From Crocodylus rhombifer (lineage: Eukaryota; Chordata; Crocodylia; Crocodylidae): DNA of 64,000 nucleotides. Position numbers and translations under genes: made by a program. Below, one piece after another: positions 57,545 to 64,000 of this stretch. Location: positions 1-64,000 of the forward strand of contig JAVSML010000982.1 in assembly GCA_038503035.1 (NCBI GenBank), in the 5' to 3' direction. Numbering within the stretch: the first letter of the stretch is position 1; each line of letters begins with the position of its first letter. The notes below the pieces were generated by a model. The model worked only from the letters and a program-made list of their open reading frames with translations. It was not told where the DNA came from and did no database searches.

Positions 57545-58046
57545 TTATGTACCTGTAGGGACACCCGCACTCCCCACTCACTCCCGCTGGCCATGTCACA
57601 GCCTGGGTGACAATGGCATCATCACCCTGTAAGCTGGAATTGCCCCTGGCCCTGCATCAATGCTGCTCCCCGCCCCACCCCCCTTGCGCTGGCTACCGCA
57701 CCATTTGCGATTGCACAGTTAGACCTAGCCCTTACGGGATAGTTACCACATTATCTATCATTGGTTCAATCCAGGAAAGAAGAACCTCTTGGGTACCTGG
57801 AGGGGGCACCACATACTGATTTAATTTGCCCTTCAGTGAGACATAGCAAATGGTGGCCACCTTCTCCCTCATAGCACGTAGCCACCATGCTCCCTTGTGC
57901 TGGTAGCCATGCCATTCATGACTGCACAGTCTTACCCCACAGTCAGACCCCCACCTGCACCCCCGCTCCCACTCACTCCCCCAGCCATGCCCTGGCCAGG
58001 GTGACAACAGCACCATCACCCCATAAGCTGCCTCTGCCCCTGAACA
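57545..58046. repeat. Degenerate tandem repeat, about 200-210 bp period
   Basis: Two words recur: CCACTCACTCCC followed by a GGGTGACAA segment and CATCACCC(T/C)(G/A)TAAGCTG (57570-57640 and 57968-58030), and a GCTGG-TA-CC block ending in GCACAGT (57689-57720 and 57899-57930). The offsets (about 399 and 210) suit three diverged units. Confidence 0.45.
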
Positions 58047-61000
58047 ATTGCCATTTTTTTTCCTTCCTCACTGTAGGACTCAGGACCCTGAGCCATTCTG
58101 CTGCCCCTAACTCATGACCAGGGCACCTCTGGCCCTGGTAGTGCCCCCCCATCCCAACCTGCAGTACCCTCCCATCCCTGTGCCTCTTGTGCATGTGCTG
58201 TTTTTTCCAGTTTGGCAAGTTAGGGAACCCTCCCTAATGTTGCAAATAAGTGTTCATTTGGCACAAAGGCTGGCACCTTGGCCTGATGATCTCCTGCTGG
58301 TGGCCATCCACATTGAAAGAAAAGAAGGCAGAAACATTTATTTACATAATTAGCTTTTACAGATTAGTTAACCGTAACTTAAAGAAATATATAATGGTTA
58401 CTGATTCTTCAAGGTAGGCATTAGCCAGAAGCAGGCAATATGCAATGAGTTTCATTACACTAGAAGACCTTTTTTACAAGCACACAGTAACCGCAGACAT
58501 TATTTATAATTAGATCAACAAGCAATAGTTAAAGCAACAAACAGGGGTTGACCAGTCATTATAAGCAACACTCATAAGCCTCATAAGCAACACTGAGTTT
58601 CTGTGTTTCTGAGCTGGACAGCCCTTCTCTCTCCCTTTCAGGTGAATGCATTGCTCTGACGCATTGCCCTGGTGACAGCTGGTCACACACTCAGTGTGCC
58701 TGTCTTGCTATTTCAGATGACCACACCATGCAGGTATTGATGGCACTGACAATCCGGGCATCTGTCTAGGCATCATTCTCTGGCTTCCTATGTAGTCTGA
58801 GTTTTTTTGGTGGCGGCATACCTAGTGGTGCTGAAAGAAAAGGAATGGGGTGGGATTACTGTGTGCTCTGAGAATCAGATGAGTGGGTAAGAAGCATTCT
58901 GGAAAACCATCCAGGAATGGCTTGACTGCCTGTCTTTCTGGCTGCTTCCTGGATTGACTAAATTGTTGGACTGCAGGCCCTGCCCAGGTGCAAACAAGTC
59001 ACCCCCGTGCTCTGCTTTGCCCTTCACCTTCAAGCACGATAGCCCACCCCCTCATCAGTTAGTTGTCACTGGAATTAACCTCCATCTCTCTACATCTCAT
59101 GTCAGTTAATTGCAATCCCACCCTCATGTCAGAGCCCAGCCTTACCTCAGGTGTCAGCTCTGATGTCAGATGTCAGTTCCCCATGACCTAACATACCTGC
59201 TGTGCAGGATGCATCTGGTCTATCATCCTTCACTGAACTCACCGTGGGCCAGTTCTATTGTGCGTCCACTGCCTTCCTCACTTGAGGAAGCAGGAGGACT
59301 CATGGTTGGCAAGCTCCTCCTAGTCCGGTCTAGGCTTGGGTTTTGAGTACCTCCATCAATGGCTGGAGGTACCAATAATATGGCACCTTACACATGGGGG
59401 TACCATTCCAATAAGTTCTTGCTACTCCACGTTGGAAAGCAGTTCTCACAACCTTGGAAGTCTCTAGGGACTGGGCAGACACCTTCCTGTGATCATTTGA
59501 TCTCAGCACTGCTCAAAGTGCCCTGCATGGGGTGTTTTCACTTGAATGATCTTTCAGCCCTTACTTCCTATATGAATCTAGGACTCCTAACCCACTATTC
59601 ATCAAACAAGTCAGCTGAACCCTGTGAAGTGGGCTCATTCACACATTGTCCTCCACGCATGACAGGGTACTGCTGTGTATGGCAGCAACTAGCATGCATG
59701 TAGTGCTCCCTCCACCCAGTCTCTTTATTATGACAGTGGCACAAAATCAATAACTATCATGCAGTTCTCCAATACCATCAAGGGAGTTACTCTCAAGTCA
59801 TCGGGGAGCTACTTTGCCCCGTGGTAGCCACCACTTTCCCCCAGTACTGTGACCAGGTCATACACAGAAGCCAGGCTCAAGCCTTCTGTCTGTGCAAATG
59901 CCAGGGTTGGGGGAGTAGGTGTGATCATGGTTGTTCCTGTGGGGGGAAGTGGGAAGGGTTGGGCAGGGGTCTCCAGCATGGTTGTTCCTGTGGTGGGGGT
60001 AGGAAGGGTTGGGCAGGGGTCTCCGGCACCAGTGTCTGGGTCAATGGGTCACAGGGTCTGGGATAAAGGTTCTTATCCTCAGGCCGAATCCCCAGAACCC
60101 CCCTTCCACCCATTGGTGGCTAGCACCAGTGAAAAATGTTGCATTGGGGAAAATATGTTAGCACAGCAGTGCTCCCAAGACTTTGCACAAAAAGTAGCAA
60201 CCTTGAATAACCAATTCTAGCCCCCACCCTCCACTGAAAGAGGCCTGTTAGTCCTATTGTGTCTGAATTTCCCAAACCCCTGTCTCCAAAACCACTGATT
60301 CATTTGCTAGACTTATTTCCATGACCCTGCAAGACTGCTAAGCATGGCTACCTGCTTTATGCATGTAGGAATGAACACTCTGAGCTTTACTATAGGGTAG
60401 GTAGAGTGGCACAAACGCACCGCCTCAGCCCCTTGGTCACACTACCTCAGAAGACCACCACACAGCACGCACACAGGCATGATAAGGTTCACACACCATT
60501 TTATTTGTCATCCCCTTTCACTTCCCCAGAACTGTAAGAGAGTGAGCGCCCCCCTCACACACCAAGGAAGGCATTAGTTCCTGTGGCAATGTGGTCCTCA
60601 GTGTTGGGGCTTAGGGTCATGTAGCACTGTGACAGATATCCACCCAGCCATCAGTAGAGGTTGTGTGGTAGACCAGGCTTGCCCCCTGTGCCATCGAAGT
60701 GAAGTGTCCGAAACTACAAGCACAGATGTGCATGAGGCACCAGCAGGATCATCATCAGCAGGATGTAGTGGCTAGGGTGACCTTCAGCATGCACAACGAG
60801 CTTATCACGCATGACCCAGGACACGTGCAGTGGTGGCATGCTCTGTGCCCATTGCCCTTGTCACTAGGTCACCTCCCCAGAGAGCTCCCCAGGGGGGCTG
60901 GCTAGCTGCTCAGCAGGACCCTTGTAAGAGTTGTCCTACAGCCCTGCGTGATATGACCATAGGTGCCGAGAACTGTGCAGCAGCACATCATATTGGTTGT

Positions 61001-61730
61001 CCTGCATGGGCAGATGGGGGTGGGGGGAGGAAAGTGTACATGGTCGTAGGCACATTTGCCCATAGCCGGCTAGCAATCATTGCAAAACTGCTCACAGTGG
61101 ACATAGCAGGCGGTTGGGGGGGGGGGTGTTGGTTGGTGGCCTGCAGCGGCCTCCTGGCTGCCATTTATGACCAGTTGACTTACCACTGTCACTGTGCACC
61201 ACCTTGCATGGCCAAGCCATGATTTGAGGAAAGGCAGGGGACTGCAGTGATTGCTGAACATCTTATCTGAGAAATGATGCAATAGTTCACGAAGCGTGAC
61301 ATGTAAAGTTTCACAAAGGGCTTCTGTCTCTTGTCTCTCCAGAGCCAACATCTGCATACAGAGGGGAGTACAACTCCGGGTACAGAACACCTCAAGGTTA
61401 CACATGCATGCTGCATATAGAAATTACGTTTAACTGAGAAAAGATATAGAATAAAAAGTGTCTATGTCCATTTTTCTGTCCAAGGTTTGTCTACTGTTGA
61501 TGCTTTCAGGACTGGACCTTTCCTTGTCAATGCAGGATATAACTTCACTTCACATTTCAAAAAGTACATTTAGCAGCTAGTTAGAGTGAGCTCTAGCCAG
61601 GGAATCCTTGGCTTTTCTTCCTTCCTTCCCTTACTCGCTCCAAACCCGCTCCCCACCCACACACATCCATATGCAGGCATTCGCTCCTTCCCAATAAAAG
61701 GAGGCAGAGAGAGTGACGGGGAAAATGAAG
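58047..61730. other. Unassigned, probably transposon-derived sequence
   Basis: No domain was recognised. Minus-strand poly(A)-signal-like TTTATT words occur near 58339 and 60501. The block at 58335-58375 resembles 33975-34015 (both TTTATTTA followed by an A-rich stretch with TTAACC), hinting at transposon 3' ends. A two-copy tandem of about 55 bases (CATGGTTGTTCCTGTGG, then GGAAGGGTTGGGCAGGGGTC) lies at 59926-60025. Confidence 0.4.
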
Positions 61731-61731
61731 C

Positions 61732-62513
61732 TTTATTCCACCTGAGAACTTACTAAGGAACACACAGAGAAGTAACAAAAGCCAAGAAAGTACTTAAATA
61801 AGAAGTAGTTGAAACAAATAGGACCCCCTCTCTCATCAACTGGCTTTCTTTTCCAAGAAATCCACAGCAATAACCTGTGGTGGAGTTGATTACTTGGCCT
61901 CCTCATCTGTACTCACCGGTAAAATTGGACAGGAGACTGGGGTCATGATCAGGATCATCTCTTCTTGGCTGTCCCTGTTATCCAGGAATAGAACAGTCAC
62001 CCCACTGCTCCAACATGCTCATGGTTTCCTCAGGACATTCTGAGGCTCCTTTGTTAGGTGTACTCTCCAGGACAGCACCAGTCCCAAATGAATGGAGACA
62101 GGAAGCCTCGGCTGCATCCTTGGAGAGAATGATGGACAGCTGGTTGTAGAAAGGGGAATTGTGCGTGCTGCACCAAAATGAGAGTTTTGGTGATACACAC
62201 ATTTCAGGGCCTTCATCTTGCTCTGGCACTGTGTCCAGTCCTGGTTGTGCCCTCGCACCTTCATTTCTTTTGCTATGGTGGTATACACCAGCTAATTCCT
62301 TCTACTTTCCAGCTGCTTAATAATCTTTTACTGTGACCAAATGTCAATCAAGTCCTTCAGTTCTTCCTGGGTCCAGTTGGGGCCACGGCTGATAGATGTA
62401 TCAGCCTCTTGCTCTGTTGCCTGCATACCGGACCTGTTTTTCTGAGACATTGGGAAGCTCTTAGTGCTCCCAAAGTTGTCAAGACTGAGGTATCCTAACA
62501 GCAACAGAGTCAC
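61732..62513 (-). pseudogene. Harbinger SANT/Myb-like protein, copy at 62 kb
   Basis: From 62513 the frame encodes a short leader, then GPNWTQEELKDLIDIWSQ, a TAA at 62330-62328, IIKQLESRRN, a TAG at 62294-62292, and VYTTIAKEMKVRGHNQDW followed by TQCQSKMKALKCVYHQN. This is the same Myb/SANT-like domain as the gene at 32.6 kb, with the same GPNW start and ALKC helix. A shift near 62165 leads to the C-terminal part (FYNQLSIILSKDAAEASCLH), ending near 61978. A poly(A) signal (TTTATT, 61732-61737 in plus reading) follows. It faces away from the transposase at 63.3 kb. Confidence 0.82.
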
Positions 62514-63257
62514 AAAAAGGTGGCTGCCAAACTTTGGGAGGCTGTTATATAGATGTCTTGAATGAAACTTTTTGAAAATGTCATGTACTCATAACTGTGA
62601 AGGTGTCAAATGTATCTCAGAACCAGCAGTCAGGGCAATCTAATCAAGCACCATTTACCATGGTGATAGGGATTGCCTGGCACAAATTGGCCCCCATTGT
62701 CTGTATGGATAGATCAATAATGTCCCACTGCCGTCACACCTGAGTGTCTGTGGCTGGCAGCTTTGCCTACAGGCAGTGCTATGAATCAAGCACTCAGCTG
62801 TGTTGGGGATCAGAGGGCACTGTGTCCTTGGCTGCCAGAACCCCAACTGTGTTTACAGTGAACAATTGAATATTATCTGGGCGATGTGGGGGTGGGATCC
62901 AGAACTTGATCTAGCAGGGGAGGGAAGGAGAGTAAGGTGCTGAAGGCTACAATGCTCAGCCAGCAGTACAAATGTACAAATGCAGGGCAGAGCTCTTCTT
63001 TGGCAATTTTTCTTGTGTATGCCTATTCATTGATCTGGTAAAAGACAGTATCTTACCCCCAGGGCAAATGAATGGGTTTCAGGGGTCATCCTAAGCACCA
63101 TATTTCAGTTCCAAGTGAATGGGCGGTACATCACCTTCCTCACACCCACCCACCACGGTAAAGGGAAAAAGCTCTGCTGCACCAATGCCCAGTGCACAGA
63201 CACCCAAGTGGGGTAATCATTGACACGCAGGTAAGAGATCACTTTCAATGCTATTGA
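62514..63257. other. Intergenic region of the Harbinger element
   Basis: This 0.74-kb spacer between the divergent SANT/Myb and transposase genes would contain both promoters. No clear TATA pair or conserved motif was identified. Confidence 0.4.
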
Positions 63258-64000
63258 TTGTATTCAGCTCCCATCACTATTCAGAGTCTCTCTCTACCCC
63301 TCCACCCCAAACCCTGCTGGTGCTGTGTGCTGCTGCACCTCGCTTCGTGGAATCCAGACAAGATGAGAAAAGAGGACCAAATGGATCCAGACAAAATGAG
63401 TGAGGAGCACAACATGGAGAATAATGACAAAATAAGTGAGGAGGCTGAAATAAAGATTGTGGATGAAATGGGTAAGGAGGACAAAATGGGGTTGAGTCTG
63501 CTGCTGCTGCTCTTGGATTTACCGAATAGCACAGAAGTGAAGCTAATGATGGCAACATGTGCTATGTTGATGCTTGTAAACTGTTGTTATGAGATGCCAG
63601 CATGTAAACGTGCCTCATGAAAAAGGGTTATTTAGATGTGCAGGGGAGTGGGATAGATGAGAGGCAGGCACAGAATTGAAGGCTGACAGGGCTCTGTCGA
63701 TCACCCTCGAGAGCAGTGACCGCGGGGTCTGGGCCCACGAGAGAAGCTCAGACTGGTGGAAGTGAATCATATTGACCATTTGGAATGATCAGCAGTGGCT
63801 CGAGATGTTCCGAATGACCAGGGAAGCATTTAATCACATTGTCTTGATGCTGGGGCTGAAAATAGTGAAGCAGGACACTGTCATGCATCAGGCCATCACA
63901 CAAGAGGAGAGGGTGGCCATGTCCATCATGAAACTGGCCATCCCCACCAGCCTCCGCTATGTTGTGAACCAGTTCAGCTTGGCTCCCTGCATGGCTGGGC
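63258..64000 (+). pseudogene. PIF/Harbinger transposase (HARBI1-like), start, cut by window end
   Basis: A first frame (63258-63620) encodes a leader with a charged repeat (KMRKEDQMDPDKMSEEHN and similar DKM/DEM units). From about 63781, in another frame, WNDQQWLEMFRMTREAFNHI, VKQDTVMHQAITQEERVAMS and IMKLAIPTSLRYVVNQFSLA match the N-terminal domain of the transposase at 32 kb, clearly the same family. The catalytic DDE region would lie beyond 64000. A frame change between leader and domain, unless an intron, marks it as broken. Confidence 0.82.

Noticed and set aside
58047..61730. A second transposase or coding gene between 58 and 61.7 kb
   Set aside because: Poly(A)-like words hint at transposon gene ends, but no translated frame on either strand shows Harbinger, hAT or LINE motifs.
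1..64000. CRISPR arrays, bacterial operons, rRNA or tRNA genes
   Set aside because: No regular short repeats with spacers, ribosome binding sites or conserved RNA sequence were seen; the window is clearly vertebrate.

Overview
This is a vertebrate intergenic window built almost entirely from transposable elements; I found no convincing host exon. The family mix is CR1 LINEs with the (TCTATGAAA)n tail, a Ty3/gypsy retrotransposon, PIF/Harbinger transposons with a separate SANT/Myb gene, hAT-type palindromic elements, a SCAN-type gypsy gag and a class I (gamma-like) endogenous retrovirus. That mix suggests a sauropsid, most likely a crocodilian such as an alligator (inference, not proven).

1-18.8 kb: a C/A-rich repeat opens the window. 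A CR1 copy at 2.0-3.9 kb is itself hit by two further CR1 insertions. About 6.7 kb follow with no recognisable gene. A decayed gypsy gag of the SCAN/Gmr1 type lies at 11.0-11.7 kb between two 80-bp LTR-like repeats, next to a GC-rich palindrome. A clean foldback element sits at 14.85-15.09 kb.

18.9-38.3 kb: one old Ty3/gypsy provirus on the minus strand, read from right to left: LTR and primer-binding site (37.8-38.3), gag (37.7-35.9), protease/RT (27.3-25.8), RNase H (25.8-25.1), integrase (24.6-21.1) and a remnant of the other LTR (18.9-19.1). It is split by about ten later insertions: short TIR elements, hAT palindromes, CR1 copies, a GC palindrome and Harbinger-type genes. Harbinger copy 1 has a transposase (minus) and a SANT/Myb gene (plus) transcribed away from each other. 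A second SANT gene lies at 35.3-34.2 kb.

39.0-48.2 kb: an ERV1/gamma-like provirus on the plus strand, with LTRs differing at one site in 295 bases and 4-bp target duplications (CAAT). It holds gag, protease-RT-RNase H-integrase and a short env remnant. The 5' LTR runs into a 10-N assembly gap. Premature stops in gag and pol are all TGA, and env has no transmembrane subunit. A CR1 with an uninterrupted 931-codon endonuclease-RT frame is inserted at the gag-pol junction.

48.2-64 kb: mostly unassigned sequence with small foldback elements (49.8, 53.7), a TIR element (50.9-51.2), a hAT-type element with an 8-bp target duplication (54.4-54.8), a degenerate tandem repeat (57.6-58.0), and at the right edge a second Harbinger pair: SANT/Myb (minus, 62.5-62.0) diverging from a transposase (plus, 63.3 to the window end).
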